Source: CAWAMD01 sp963783045 (GTDB taxonomy: Bacteria; Actinomycetota; Nitriliruptoria; Nitriliruptorales; Nitriliruptoraceae). Taken from it: a stretch of DNA of 64,000 nucleotides. Made by a program: the position numbers and the translations under genes. The stretch is from the NCBI GenBank assembly GCA_963783045.1, contig CAWAMD010000001.1:558001-622000 (forward strand). The letters are read 5' to 3'. Of this stretch, positions 36,744 through 45,981 are shown one piece after another. Positions within the stretch are counted from its first letter, which is position 1; the number at the start of each line of letters is the position of its first letter. The notes below the pieces were generated by a model. It had not been told where the DNA came from, made no database searches, and saw only the letters and a list, made by a program, of their open reading frames with translations.

Positions 36744-37638
36744 ATGACTGCGACCCTGGACGATCTCGAGCGAACCGCGCGCGCCGTGCGCGGTGTGCTC
36801 GGTGCGGTCGCCGTGGCGGACGACGAAGGCGTCGCCGCCGAGCTGCAGGTGTTCACGGCCGCCGGCACGGACATCGAGCGGCTGCGCGATCGCGTCGCCG
36901 ACGCGATCGCGACGCTCGCCGGCGAGGTGCCGGTGTACGTCTTCGAGCTCGCCGTCGAGTCGCAGCCGCAGGTCGGCGCGGAGCACCGGGGCGCCTTCCC
37001 TGGCCCCGGACACGACGAGCCGGGCGCCCCGTCGGATGTCGTCGCGTCGGATGTCGTCTCGCCGGACGTCGCCGCGTCGGACGTTGCACGCGTCGGACGA
37101 GCCGTCCGTGGCGCCGGCGGCCAACGGCCGCGACGGCGGGGCCGGCGAGGAACCGGCCGAACCGCCGGCGTCGGCCCCCCGGGATCGTGCTGAGGGTGGC
37201 GACGCCGACCTCGCCGACCTCGCCGACCTCGCCGAGCCCGACGACCCGACGGACGCGTCGTGTCGCCGCATCACCATCGACGGCATCGCGCTCGACCGAC
37301 GGCAGGACGACGCGGCTGTCTCGGTGGAGGTCCGGCTGCACCACACCGCGGCGGCCGGACGAGCCGCCGGGTCGATCGTGCTGCCCGACACGCTGCGGCT
37401 GGTCGCGTCGGCCACGACGGACGCGGTCGGAACGCTCATCGGTGACCAGCGACGCTTCGTGGTCGAGCGCGTCGAGGAGGTCCCGATCGGCGGACAGTCG
37501 GCCGTGCTCGTGCTCGTCCATCGACGCGACGAGTCACGCACCCTGCTCGGTGCATGTCTGCTGAGGAACCTCTGGATCCACGAGGCGGTGGTGCGCGCCA
37601 CGCTCGACGCGCTCAACCGCCAGCTGACCGCCGTGTGA
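36744..37638 (+). CDS. Uncharacterised two-domain protein, interrupted by a +1 frameshift
   Basis: About 297 aa when joined. Residues 1-75 resemble the N-terminal half of the small protein at 35351. An Ala/Asp/Val-rich linker follows, and near 37089 (GCA-C-GCG) one extra base shifts the frame; the protein resumes as ASDEPSVAPAANG and ends with a compact domain containing SVEVRLHHTAAAG and HEAVVRATLDALNRQL. ATG 36744 has GAGGAG at good distance. The gene overlaps the ABC ATPase start by four bases (GTGA). Function unknown; similar proteins on both sides of the GGDEF gene suggest a shared regulatory module. Confidence 0.65.
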
Positions 37639-38693
37639 GTGCAGCGACCGCCGACCCCGCCGGTGGGCCGTCGCGTGCCGCGGGAGCCACGGGCGCTGCG
37701 GCAGGCACGGGCGCTGCGGCAGGCGCGGGCGCTGCGGCAGGCGCGGGCGCTGCGGCAGGCACGGACGCCATCGAGCTTCGCGCGGTCGCCCGCGACTTCC
37801 CGGACGTGCGCGCGCTCGACGGGGTCTCGCTGACCGTGGCGCCCGGCGAGGTGCTCGGCCTGCTCGGACACAACGGTGCCGGCAAGACGACGACGATCCG
37901 GCTGCTGACGGGGCTCCTGCCCCCGAGCGCCGGGCAGGTCCGGGTCTTCGGCCACGACCCCGTGGCGGACGGTGTGGCCGTGCGCCGCCGGACCGGCGTG
38001 CTCACCGCCTCGCCGACGGTGGACGGGCGGCTGACGGGACGCGCGAACCTGCGCTTCGCGGCAGAGCTCTTCGACGTGCCCCGCGGCGAGGTGGCGAGCC
38101 GCGTCAGCGCGCTGCTCGACGCCTTCGGGCTCGCCGACCGCGCGGATCAGCGGGTCGACACCTACAGCACCGGGTTGCGTCAGCGACTCGCCCTGGCCCG
38201 CGTGCTGCTGCACGCGCCCGACCTGCTGCTGCTCGACGAGCCGACCGCGGCGCTCGACCCGATCGCCGCCCGGCAGGTCCGCCGACTCATCGCGGAGCTC
38301 AGCGGGCACGAGGGCCGGACGGTCGTGCTGGCCACGCACAACCTCGCCGAGGCGCAGGAGCTGTGCGACCGTGTCGCCGTGCTCGAGCACGGACGGCTCA
38401 TTGCGCTCGGCACCACCGAGGAGCTGGCACGGCGAACGGTGGCCTCCGGGCTGACGGTCGAGACCCATGCCGACGACGTTGCAGACGTGGCCGGTGTGCT
38501 GGGCCACTGGGGGACGGTGAGCGTGCGCGACGGCGCCACGGTCGAGGTGACCGGCGTGGTGCGCCACGACGTGCCGGCGCTGGTCGCCTCGCTGGTCGGC
38601 GCCGGACACCGGGTGTACGCGGTGCACCCGGTCGAGCCGACCCTCGAGGACGTTTACTTCGCGCTGCACGAGGACCCGGGGGGACGGGCATGA
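37635..38693 (+). CDS. ABC-2-type exporter ATP-binding protein
   Basis: A 352-aa ATPase of the drug/Na+ exporter type: Walker A GHNGAGKTT, signature YSTGLRQRLALARVL, Walker B LLLLDEPTAALDP, and a C-terminal ~90-residue regulatory domain. The N-terminal ~45 residues are low-complexity GAAAGT/GAAAGA repeats encoded by four 18-bp tandem copies at 37691-37762. GTG 37635 overlaps the previous stop. Pairs with the permease at 38690. Confidence 0.85.
   Translation: MSAATADPAGGPSRAAGATGAAAGTGAAAGAGAAAGAGAAAGTDAIELRAVARDFPDVRALDGVSLTVAPGEVLGLLGHNGAGKTTTIRLLTGLLPPSAGQVRVFGHDPVADGVAVRRRTGVLTASPTVDGRLTGRANLRFAAELFDVPRGEVASRVSALLDAFGLADRADQRVDTYSTGLRQRLALARVLLHAPDLLLLDEPTAALDPIAARQVRRLIAELSGHEGRTVVLATHNLAEAQELCDRVAVLEHGRLIALGTTEELARRTVASGLTVETHADDVADVAGVLGHWGTVSVRDGATVEVTGVVRHDVPALVASLVGAGHRVYAVHPVEPTLEDVYFALHEDPGGRA
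37691..37762 (+). repeat. 18-bp tandem repeat, four copies, in frame
   Basis: Unit GGGCGCTGCGGCAGGCRC repeated at 37691, 37709, 37727 and 37745; encodes Gly-Ala-Ala-Ala-Gly-Thr/Ala near the N-terminus of the ABC ATPase. Multiple of three, so copy number can vary without frame loss. Confidence 0.9.
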
Positions 38694-39514
38694 GCGCTGG
38701 GCGTGTGAACTGGCGGGCGGTCCGCGCGATCGTGCGTCGGGACCTCACGGTCGTGCGGGGCAGCAAGGCGGTCGTGCTGCCCATCGTCATCGTGCCGCTG
38801 CTGATGCTCGTCGTGCTGCCCGTGGTGGGCGGGATCCTGCCGCGCTCGGCCGGGCCGAACGACCTCGCGGAGCTCCGTCCGCTCCTCGATGCGCTGCCGG
38901 CGGGGATCGCCGCCGGGCTGCCCGCCCCGATGGCCGGCAAGGTCGCGGCGCTGGTGCTCGTCTACCTGCTCGCGCCGATGTACCTGATCGTGCCGTTGAT
39001 GGTGGCGAGCGTGCTCGCCGCCGACAGCTTCGCCGGCGAGAAGGAGCGCCGCACCCTCGAGGGGCTCCTGAACGCGCCGGTGACCGACCGGGACCTGTTG
39101 CTCGCCAAGGTGCTGGTGGCCTGGCTCCCGGCCGTGGTCGTCGGGCTGATCGGAGCGGTGCTGTACGGCAGCGTCGCCGAGATCGCGATCCGGGGGGTCG
39201 TCGACGGGCACCTGTTCCCAAACCTCGTGTGGGTGTTGCTCGCCGTGTGGGTCGGGCCGGCGGTCGCCGGGCTCGGGCTTTCGGCGATGGTGCTCGTGTC
39301 CGCGCGGGTGCAGTCCTTCCAGGCCGCATACCAGATCGGCGGCGTGGTGGTGCTGCCGGTCGTGCTGCTCGTCGTGGGCCAGGGGGCCGGCGTCGTGGCG
39401 TTCGACGCGCGGCTGGTGGCCGCGCTCGGGGCCGTGATCTGGCTGATCGACGGGGCGCTGCTGTGGTACGGGGCGCGGCACTTCCGACGCGAGGAGCTGG
39501 CGCTGCGGCTGTAG
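38690..39514 (+). CDS. ABC-2-type transporter permease
   Basis: A 274-aa membrane protein with about six hydrophobic segments and the ABC-2 coupling motif DSFAGEKERRTLEGLLNAPVTD region (Glu-rich helix after the third segment), as in NatB-like exporters. ATGA overlap with the ATPase gene. Exported substrate unknown. Confidence 0.83.
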   Translation: MSAGRVNWRAVRAIVRRDLTVVRGSKAVVLPIVIVPLLMLVVLPVVGGILPRSAGPNDLAELRPLLDALPAGIAAGLPAPMAGKVAALVLVYLLAPMYLIVPLMVASVLAADSFAGEKERRTLEGLLNAPVTDRDLLLAKVLVAWLPAVVVGLIGAVLYGSVAEIAIRGVVDGHLFPNLVWVLLAVWVGPAVAGLGLSAMVLVSARVQSFQAAYQIGGVVVLPVVLLVVGQGAGVVAFDARLVAALGAVIWLIDGALLWYGARHFRREELALRL

Positions 39515-39579
39515 CGCGGTTTGCGCCCCGATCGGCGTTCGACCGTTCCCCCGCGCCGGCCCCCGTCCCGAAACCGCGA

Positions 39580-40010
39580 GATGTCACGGGTCTCGGCTGG
39601 CTCGTGTCGGCGTTCCGGTCCGACCGTCCCGGAAACCGCCTGATGCGCCGGTTCCTGTCTGGAGCCCGCCGGCGTTCCGGTCCGGCCATCCCGCAAACCG
39701 CCAAATGCGCCGGTTCCTGTCTGGAGCCCGCCGGCGTTCCGGTCCGGCCGTCCCGCAAACCGCCAAATGCGCCGGTTCCTGTCTGGTCTGGAGCCCGCCG
39801 GCGCCCGGCCCGGCTCTCCCGCAAACCGCCAAATGCGCCGGTTCCTGTCTGGTCTGGAGCCCGCCGGCGCTCCGGTCCGGCCATCCCGCAAACCGCCTGA
39901 TGCGCCGGTTCCTGTCTGGAGCCCGCCGGCGCTCCGGTCCGGCCGTCCCGCAAACCGCCAAATGCGCCGGTTCCTGTCTGGAGCCCGCCGTCGGCCCGGG
40001 CCGGCCCTGG
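39580..40010. repeat. Minisatellite: six 62-67-bp units plus degenerate flanks
   Basis: The ATGCGCCGG core occurs at 39643, 39705, 39767, 39833, 39900 and 39962, giving periods of 62, 62, 66, 67 and 62. The longer units carry a duplicated TCTGG. Each unit holds AACCG and CGGTT arms (AAACCGCC-N5-GCGCCGGTT) able to pair. A degenerate copy precedes the first. The period is not a multiple of three, and the frames through it are open only by chance. The rest of the 710-bp gap (39515-40224) shows no gene. Confidence 0.85.
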
Positions 40011-40224
40011 CGGGAACCGTCGGGTCGTCTCCCGGTCACGAGCCGGCTGATAGGCAGGTCCCGCGACTCGCGCGTCCGCGCCAGCTTGGCGATCGCGCTT
40101 CGGGGAGGATTCCCCCCGTCGGGCGTCGAACCCGGCCGTGCGTGTCCCCAGATGCGTGGCTGGCGGATGAAGAAGTGCTGGCGGAGGTTCGTAGGATCGT
40201 GGTGCCGAGGCGGGAGGAGGGCCG

Positions 40225-40836
40225 ATGACCTCGCGGGTTCGGGTCGCGATCGCGGTGGGTGTGGCCGTGGTGCTTGGAGCGGTGGCGGTGGTCGCGTTCG
40301 CGTCGGGGCGTGGCCAGCGGCCGGTGCCGATGGCGGCGCCGAGTCCGTCGCCGTCGGGCGAGGCGTCCCCGACGGTGGTCGTGACGCCGCGCCCGGCGCC
40401 GAGCCCGACGGTGGCGATCCGGTTGCCGGACAACAAGGGCGACGACCCGGTGGCGGCGATGAAGGAGATCGTCCGCTTCCGCGACGAGATATTCCACGCT
40501 CCCGACCCGGATCTCGTTCGCTACATCTACGCGCCGGAGTGCGACTGCTACGACAGCCTCCGCCAAACACTCGATGGGATGGCCAGCAACGGTTGGCGCA
40601 CATTGGGAAGCCCTGCGCACGTGAGGGAAGCGAGCTTGCAGAAGCGTGAGCATGAGCTCGCCTGGGTTCGCTATCACGTTGTAGCGTCGCCCCTGACGCT
40701 CGAAGATGCGGACGGAAAGACTCTCAAGCAAGACCCGGGAGGCGATGAGCAGGTCCTCGAGGCTGTTCTGCTGAAGGACTCGACGGGCCGCTGGCGTGTC
40801 CAAGACATACGCGACGTTTCGCGGGCGGAATCATGA
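40225..40836 (+). CDS. Membrane-anchored or secreted hypothetical protein
   Basis: A 203-aa protein with an N-terminal hydrophobic segment (about residues 5-27), a Pro/Ser/Thr-rich linker to about residue 65, and a ~135-residue globular domain rich in aromatic residues (YIYAPECDCYDSL) that may have an NTF2-like fold. GGGAGGAGGG precedes the ATG. The 3-prime part has lower GC and less biased codons than its neighbours, hinting at a different origin. Overlaps the next gene by four bases. Confidence 0.7.
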   Translation: MTSRVRVAIAVGVAVVLGAVAVVAFASGRGQRPVPMAAPSPSPSGEASPTVVVTPRPAPSPTVAIRLPDNKGDDPVAAMKEIVRFRDEIFHAPDPDLVRYIYAPECDCYDSLRQTLDGMASNGWRTLGSPAHVREASLQKREHELAWVRYHVVASPLTLEDADGKTLKQDPGGDEQVLEAVLLKDSTGRWRVQDIRDVSRAES

Positions 40837-41711
40837 GGGGCACCGCGGTCGTCGGGTTCCTTGTCGTCCTCGTGATGTCCGGATCGGCGGTGGCGAAAGC
40901 ACAGGCCGGCCCCCCGCCCGGCGACGCGGGGCTCACCGTCGACGAAGTCTTCGCCCAGGCTCGCGACCGCGCAGAGCCGCCCTCGGATGCAACGGCTGCG
41001 CTTCGATCAGTGGAGCACGGTCACTTCCCGCTCTACACGGCGGAGGTAGTCGACTACTACCTAAATCTGACCTGCGGGCCGGATCAGGTTGTCGGGCTCG
41101 TGGTGACGTATCGGATCGACTCTCCCGGAAACCGGTCCGTGCTGATGCGACACCAGGAGTGCGTTCCGCTGCCGGATCTGGCGGGTGTGGTCGGTGCTGG
41201 TGGTGTGGTGGATGGGGTGCTGGCGTCGCAGATCGTGCGGGAGGCGCTGCCCACCCCGAGCGTGGATGTCAGTCCTCACCATGACGGGCTGACCGGCCTC
41301 GAGACCTATCTCTGGTATGCCGACGATGGCGCGTCGGCGCTCGAGCCTGTGGACCATGACGGGGATCCGTCGACGCCGCCGCGGTGGGGGCTGCGGGTGA
41401 CGGCGAGCCAGGGGCCGGTCACGGTGACCGCGACCGCCTATATCGCCGAGTACCGCTGGACGATCGAGGGTCCGGAGTCGCGGGTGCTGGTCGCGTCGGT
41501 GCCGGGCTCGGAGTCGGATCCGGCTGCCCGGTACACGTTTAGGCATCGGGGCGACTACACGCTGGTGTCGTCGGTGACCTGGGCGGGTGTCTACCGGTGG
41601 TCGTCGGCGGCCGGGGCCGGCGGGTCGGGGCAGCTGGCGCCGGTGGCCAAGGACTCGGCCGCGCGTCCGTATCACGTGCGTGAGGCGCGGGCGGTGCCGG
41701 TCGACCGCTGA
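40833..41711 (+). CDS. Secreted hypothetical protein
   Basis: A 292-aa protein with a signal peptide (hydrophobic residues 6-20, likely cleavage after AQA) and a beta-rich mature part including a late block TFRHRGDYTLVSSVTWAGVYRW that resembles PKD/Ig-like extracellular folds. ATGA-coupled to the preceding anchored protein, so the two probably act together at the cell surface. Not recognised further. Confidence 0.7.
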   Translation: MRGTAVVGFLVVLVMSGSAVAKAQAGPPPGDAGLTVDEVFAQARDRAEPPSDATAALRSVEHGHFPLYTAEVVDYYLNLTCGPDQVVGLVVTYRIDSPGNRSVLMRHQECVPLPDLAGVVGAGGVVDGVLASQIVREALPTPSVDVSPHHDGLTGLETYLWYADDGASALEPVDHDGDPSTPPRWGLRVTASQGPVTVTATAYIAEYRWTIEGPESRVLVASVPGSESDPAARYTFRHRGDYTLVSSVTWAGVYRWSSAAGAGGSGQLAPVAKDSAARPYHVREARAVPVDR

Positions 41712-41725
41712 GCGGGCCCGCCCGT

Positions 41726-41831
41726 AACTCGGGCGGTTCGTCCAGCATGCTGGAGGTTTCGCCCGAGTTGCACCGGGGCGGCGCGCTAGCTCGGGCAGTT
41801 CGTCCAGGATCCTGGATGGTTCGCCCGAGTT
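41726..41831. repeat. Two tandem nested palindromes
   Basis: Element 1 (41726-41769): AACTCGGGCG pairs with CGCCCGAGTT, and inside lies TCCAGCATGCTGGA. Element 2 (41788-41831): AGCTCGGGC with GCCCGAGTT, and inside TCCAGGATCCTGGA. The two are offset by 62 bp and share outer arms and inner half-sites but differ in the central four bases (CATG versus GATC context). Either could act as a terminator for the gene ending at 41711, but the nested design is unusual for one. Confidence 0.85.
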
Positions 41832-41858
41832 GCCGCCGACAGAGCGGCGGGCGCGGCA

Positions 41859-41946
41859 AGGGCAGGGCAGGGGTAGGGCCGGGGTGGGGCCGGGCAGGGC
41901 AGGGGCAGGGCCGGGGTAGGGCCGGGGTAGGGCAGGGGCACGGGGC
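41859..41946 (+). repeat. G-run tract with G-quadruplex potential
   Basis: About seventeen runs of three to four G separated by one to three bases (CA, TA, CC, T) on the plus strand, including an 11-bp unit GGGGTAGGGCC. The tract precedes the GTG at 42060 by about 110 bp and would be present in an upstream transcript as RNA. Confidence 0.8.
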
Positions 41947-42059
41947 AAGCTCCAAGGCCCCACGACCCAAACGCGTGACGTCACCCGCCGTGACTTCCGC
42001 CGGCCACGCTCGTTGGTACTCACGAACGGCGACTCCGCCCTCCACCGGGAGCCAACACC

Positions 42060-44278
42060 GTGACACCACCGCGCCCGCGTCCTCGCTCGCGCACCGCACT
42101 CCGGACCGCTACCGGGGTGCTCGCCGCTCTCACGGTCGCGGCCGTCGGGGGCCTCCCGTCACCCAGCGCCGCACACGCCGCCGGCGCCGACGGCACGTCC
42201 GTCGCCGCCCGTGCCGCCGAACCGGTCGTGCTGACCGGCCAAGACCTGCCCGGCTGGTCCGCGGCTGCCGCCACGGGCCAGCCGGCGCCCTACCCCTCGG
42301 GTGCCAGCGACTCGAATCCCATCGGCGACCAGGTTCGCTCCGCCCACAACGGCACCATCGTCGCCCCCGACGGCCAGCCCTCCGGCGTCCCGGTCGACGA
42401 GATCGTCGCCTACCGCTACGACGCCGCACGCCAGCAACGGCGCCGGCGCCTGGACCGAGGTCCCCGTCCAGGTCGACGAGCGCTACCCCTACTTCCTCGC
42501 GAACGGTCGCTCCGACTTCGGTGTCTACTCCGGCACCGACACCGAGCTCACCTACGCCTGGAACCCGACCGCCACGACCACCGGCGAGGAAGCCTGGAAG
42601 AAGGTTGCGGGCACCTGCACTGCTCGCTATCCGCAGTCCGTCGACGAGGTGAACCAGCTCATCGCGGACGGCGTCATCACCCTCGGGGCCGGAGAGTCGG
42701 CCGAGGACTATCTCGCCCCGATGCCCGACCCGGTCCCCGGGCTCGACAACGACGACGAGGTCGCATTCATGGCCTCCGACGCCGGCGAGCTCGCCCCGCC
42801 CACCGCGCCGGCACCACCGAACACCACGGGCGCCACCCGCCAGCAGGTCACCGTCACCGACCCCGCCGATCCGGCGAACACCCGCGCCGTCTACCTCTTC
42901 CTCAGCCCGGACGGTCCCTCGTTCGACGCCTCCGACGGCTACGTGGACTTCACCCGCACGCACACCGCCGACTGGTGGCGCGACCGCGACAGCTGGGCGC
43001 CCGACGACCCCGAGAAGCTCGGCACCTCCAACACCGGGTACGGCCCGAACCTCCCCGGCACCGTCTGCGACGGCACGAAGGAGGTCACCGAGCGGTCCCG
43101 GCAGCTCCGGCGACAACACGAGCACGACCGGCAGCGACAACGGCCAGCCGTTCGCCACCACGACCGTGCCCGACCCGGCCACCGCCCGCGCCTCCACGGA
43201 CCGCTTCCCGCTCGACGGCACCGTCGTGCGCACCGACGCCTACACCTGGACCGCGTCGGGTCGCTGGATGGTCCGCGGCATGCAGGTCGCGACGCCGGGT
43301 CAGGACGCCAAGCCCGCCGGCGTCCCCAACGACCAGCGTGACACCGCCTACGGCCCCGACCTCGTCGACCGCTGGAAGGGCCGCGCATTCCAGCAGAGCC
43401 CCGACTCCTCCGTCTCGCTCGTCGGCTTCGAGGACGAGCAGGTCAACTGGGAGGCGAACTCGGCCCTGCTCGGCTGGAAGGCCGGCCCGGTCCGCGCCAT
43501 CCGCGAGACCTGGGGCGCCGACTCCGGCACGAACGTCACGAAGACCGAGACCTTCTACCGCGACGTGGCCCAGTACCGCTACCACGTCCGGGTCCACCCG
43601 ATCCCGCCGGACGGCCTGTACACCTCGTGGGACTACAACCGCGGCGTTGCCGCCCGCTACTACAACGCCCTGCGCCCCGACGGGGTCGCGATCGACGGGA
43701 AGAACGACGACGTGGGTCAGGTGTCGGAGGTCGCCGGCCAGCCGATGTACTTCGACGTTCCCGACCCGACCTTCGACCTGCCCACCGCGTTCGAGCGCTG
43801 GGAGGAGGTCGCCGGCGCCGGCGATGCCGGCAGCCTCGTCTACACCTTCGAGAACATGAGCCCGACCACGTTCACGAACCCGGTCGTCGTCCCCTACTAC
43901 CGCGACGACGCCTGCCTCGACGACGGCACCGGCGACGACCCGGTGGCCCGCCCCTGGCCCGGCGAACCGTCCACCGACCAGCGCGTGAAGGACGGCTACG
44001 TCGCCGCCGCCCGCGAGCGCACCGGTGACGACTCGATCACCTACGACGACCTGACCTGCGCCGACAAGCAGGGCGCCTACGGGGCGCACGGGCTGCACTT
44101 CCTCGTCACCCACGACTCCGACAACGGGTTCGTCGGAACGCCCACCCCCGTCGACGAGATCGACGGGCGCCAGTGGCAGTTCGCCGTTCCCACCAGTCAA
44201 CCGACCAACGTCGGCGCCGCCTACGGCAACATCGTCCGCGTGCCTCTGCAGACGGCGGTCACGCCGCTGCCACGCTGA
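42060..44278 (+). CDS. Large secreted protein of unknown function, interrupted by two +1 frameshifts
   Basis: About 738 aa when joined. Signal peptide: basic start then AALTVAAVGGLPSPSAAHA with likely Ala-x-Ala cleavage. First shift near 42429 (GCA-C-GCC), after which the frame reads ASNGAGAWTEVPVQVDER; second near 43093 (GAG-C-GGT), after which it reads GPGSSGDNTSTTGSDNG. The mature protein is beta-rich with repeated Asp/Tyr/Trp motifs; the linker near the second shift is Gly/Ser/Thr-rich. No catalytic motif recognised. GTG 42060 has GGGAG 8 nt upstream. Stand-alone transcription unit. Confidence 0.7.
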
Positions 44279-44334
44279 GACGCCCTCCTCTCCTCTGACC
44301 TGGTTCCGTCGCCCCACCGGCGACGACGGTTCCC

Positions 44335-44381
44335 GCGGACCCGGCCCTGACCGCGCTCGACGCGGCGGGGACCGGGTCCGC
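44335..44381 (+). terminator. Long-loop inverted repeat after the secreted protein gene
   Basis: GCGGACCCGG (44335-44344) is exactly complementary to CCGGGTCCGC (44372-44381), with a 27-nt loop, 57 bp past the stop at 44278. Confidence 0.45.
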
Positions 44382-44395
44382 GCTCGTGCGACGGG

Positions 44396-44505
44396 GTACC
44401 GCCCGGCAACGCGCCGACCGACGTACCGCCGGCGTACCGAGGAACGCGCCGACCGACGTACCGCCCGGCAACGCGCCGACCGACGTACCGCCGACAACGC
44501 CGACC
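44396..44505. repeat. Interspersed GTAC-containing direct repeats
   Basis: AACGCGCCGACCGACGTACC occurs at 44408, 44443 and 44470 with a truncated AACGCCGACC at 44496; spacings are 35 and 27 bp. With the hairpin above it fills the 300-bp gap 44279-44578; no gene seen in it. Confidence 0.75.
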
Positions 44506-44578
44506 AGCATCGCGCCCCACCCTGGCCATATCGTGGGACCAGCGCCGCGGCCTCATGCCGCCTCACGAGGGAGCAGCC

Positions 44579-44905
44579 ATGGACATCACCGACCTGACCG
44601 CGCTCGCGGGCCAGCTCACCGCCAAGGCGGCGCAGGCCGACAGCGGACGAGCCACCGAGACCCTGCCGGCGGCGGGCACGGGGGCGTTCACGCAGCGGCT
44701 CGTCGCCCTGCAGGCCGACCACAGCCTGAGTGACCACCAGGCCCCCGACGCGGCCGTCCTCCAGGTCATCAGCGGACGGGTCCGGTTCCGCACGGAGGAC
44801 GACAGCGCCGAGCTCATCGCCGGCCAGCACCTGGCCATCCCGGCCGGCATGCACGGTGTCGACGCGATCGACGACGCGGTGTTCCTGCTCACCATCGCTG
44901 CCTGA
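44579..44905 (+). CDS. Small cupin-like protein
   Basis: A 108-aa single-domain beta-barrel protein with VLQVISGRVRFRTEDDSAEL and the PAGMHGVDAIDDA block typical of cupin cores. The first motif lacks the His-x-His metal ligands (SDHQAPDAAVLQV), so it may bind ligand without metal. CGAGGGAGC precedes the ATG. Located before the epimerase gene; function unknown. Confidence 0.65.
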   Translation: MDITDLTALAGQLTAKAAQADSGRATETLPAAGTGAFTQRLVALQADHSLSDHQAPDAAVLQVISGRVRFRTEDDSAELIAGQHLAIPAGMHGVDAIDDAVFLLTIAA

Positions 44906-44994
44906 GGGCTGCCGACGCCGGATATCCTGCGCCCGGCCTGGCGACCGCGCCGCCTGTGACCGCGCGGCCCGGTGACGATGGAGGGGCAGCCAGC

Positions 44995-45951
44995 ATGGAC
45001 GTCGACACGGAACTGCAGGGCAAGCGTGCGGTCGTCACGGGCGGCGCGGGCTTCCTCGGCTCGCACCTGTGCGCGGCGCTCATGGACGCCGGCGCCGAGG
45101 TCGTGGCGATCGACAACCTGGTCACCGGGGACCTGCGCAACCTCGACACGCTCATGGGCCGCGACGGGTTCCGGTTCGTGAAGTACGACGTGACCGACTA
45201 CCTGCACGTGCCCGGGCCCGTCGACTACGTCCTGCACTTCGCCTCGCCCGCGTCACCGATCGACTACCTGAAGCTGCCGATCCAGACCCTGAAGGTCGGC
45301 GCGCTCGGCACCCACAAGGCCCTCGGGATGGCGCGGGCGAAGGGCGCCACGTTCATGCTCGCCTCCACCTCGGAGGTCTACGGCGACCCACAGGTCCACC
45401 CGCAGCCCGAGACCTACTGGGGCCACGTGAACCCGATCGGCCCCCGCGGCGTCTACGACGAGGCGAAGCGCTTCGCCGAGGCCATGACCTACGCCTACCA
45501 CCGCTACCACGGCGTCGACGTGCGGGTCCCGCGCATCTTCAACTGCTTCGGCGAGCACATGCGCGCCCACGACGGCCGCGCGGTGCCGACCTTCATCGGG
45601 CAGGCGTTCGACAACGAGCCGCTCACGGTCCACGGCGACGGCACGCAGACCCGCTCGCTGCAGTACGTCGACGACCTGATCGACGGGTTCCTGCGGCTGC
45701 TCGTCTCCGGCTACACGCAGCCGGTCAACCTCGGCAACCCGCACGAGGTCACCATGAACGAGCTCGCCGAGGCCATCCAGGACGCCGTCGGCAACCACCC
45801 GGGCATCCAGCACATCGAGCGGCCCCAGGACGACCCGGAGGTCCGCAAGCCGGACACGACCGTCGCGGAGCGCGAGCTCGGCTGGAAGGCGCAGGTGTCC
45901 CTGCAGGAGGGCCTGCAGCGCACGGTGGACTGGTTCCGCAGCCAGCGCTGA
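44995..45951 (+). CDS. NAD-dependent epimerase/UDP-glucuronate decarboxylase-like
   Basis: A 318-aa extended SDR: TGGAGFLGSHL near residue 12, DNLVTG, FASPASPIDYL, catalytic Thr/Ser in STSEVYG, Tyr-Lys in YDEAKR and RIFNCFGEHM. The SPASPxxY and PRGxYDEAKR blocks are characteristic of UDP-xylose synthase/UDP-glucuronate decarboxylase and dTDP-glucose dehydratase-like enzymes. ATG 44995 is chosen as it begins just before the Rossmann strand. Supplies a nucleotide sugar for surface polymers. Confidence 0.85.
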   Translation: MDVDTELQGKRAVVTGGAGFLGSHLCAALMDAGAEVVAIDNLVTGDLRNLDTLMGRDGFRFVKYDVTDYLHVPGPVDYVLHFASPASPIDYLKLPIQTLKVGALGTHKALGMARAKGATFMLASTSEVYGDPQVHPQPETYWGHVNPIGPRGVYDEAKRFAEAMTYAYHRYHGVDVRVPRIFNCFGEHMRAHDGRAVPTFIGQAFDNEPLTVHGDGTQTRSLQYVDDLIDGFLRLLVSGYTQPVNLGNPHEVTMNELAEAIQDAVGNHPGIQHIERPQDDPEVRKPDTTVAERELGWKAQVSLQEGLQRTVDWFRSQR

Positions 45952-45981
45952 CGCGGCCGGCGGGACCGCGCCCCGTCCGAC

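Noticed and set aside
39580..40010. CRISPR array
   Set aside because: The repeats are contiguous, without unique spacers, and no cas genes are present.
39584..40649. Open frames across the minisatellite (peptides with MRRFLSGARRRSGPA-like repeats)
   Set aside because: The unit length is not a multiple of three and the frames are open on several strands at once; no ribosome binding site.
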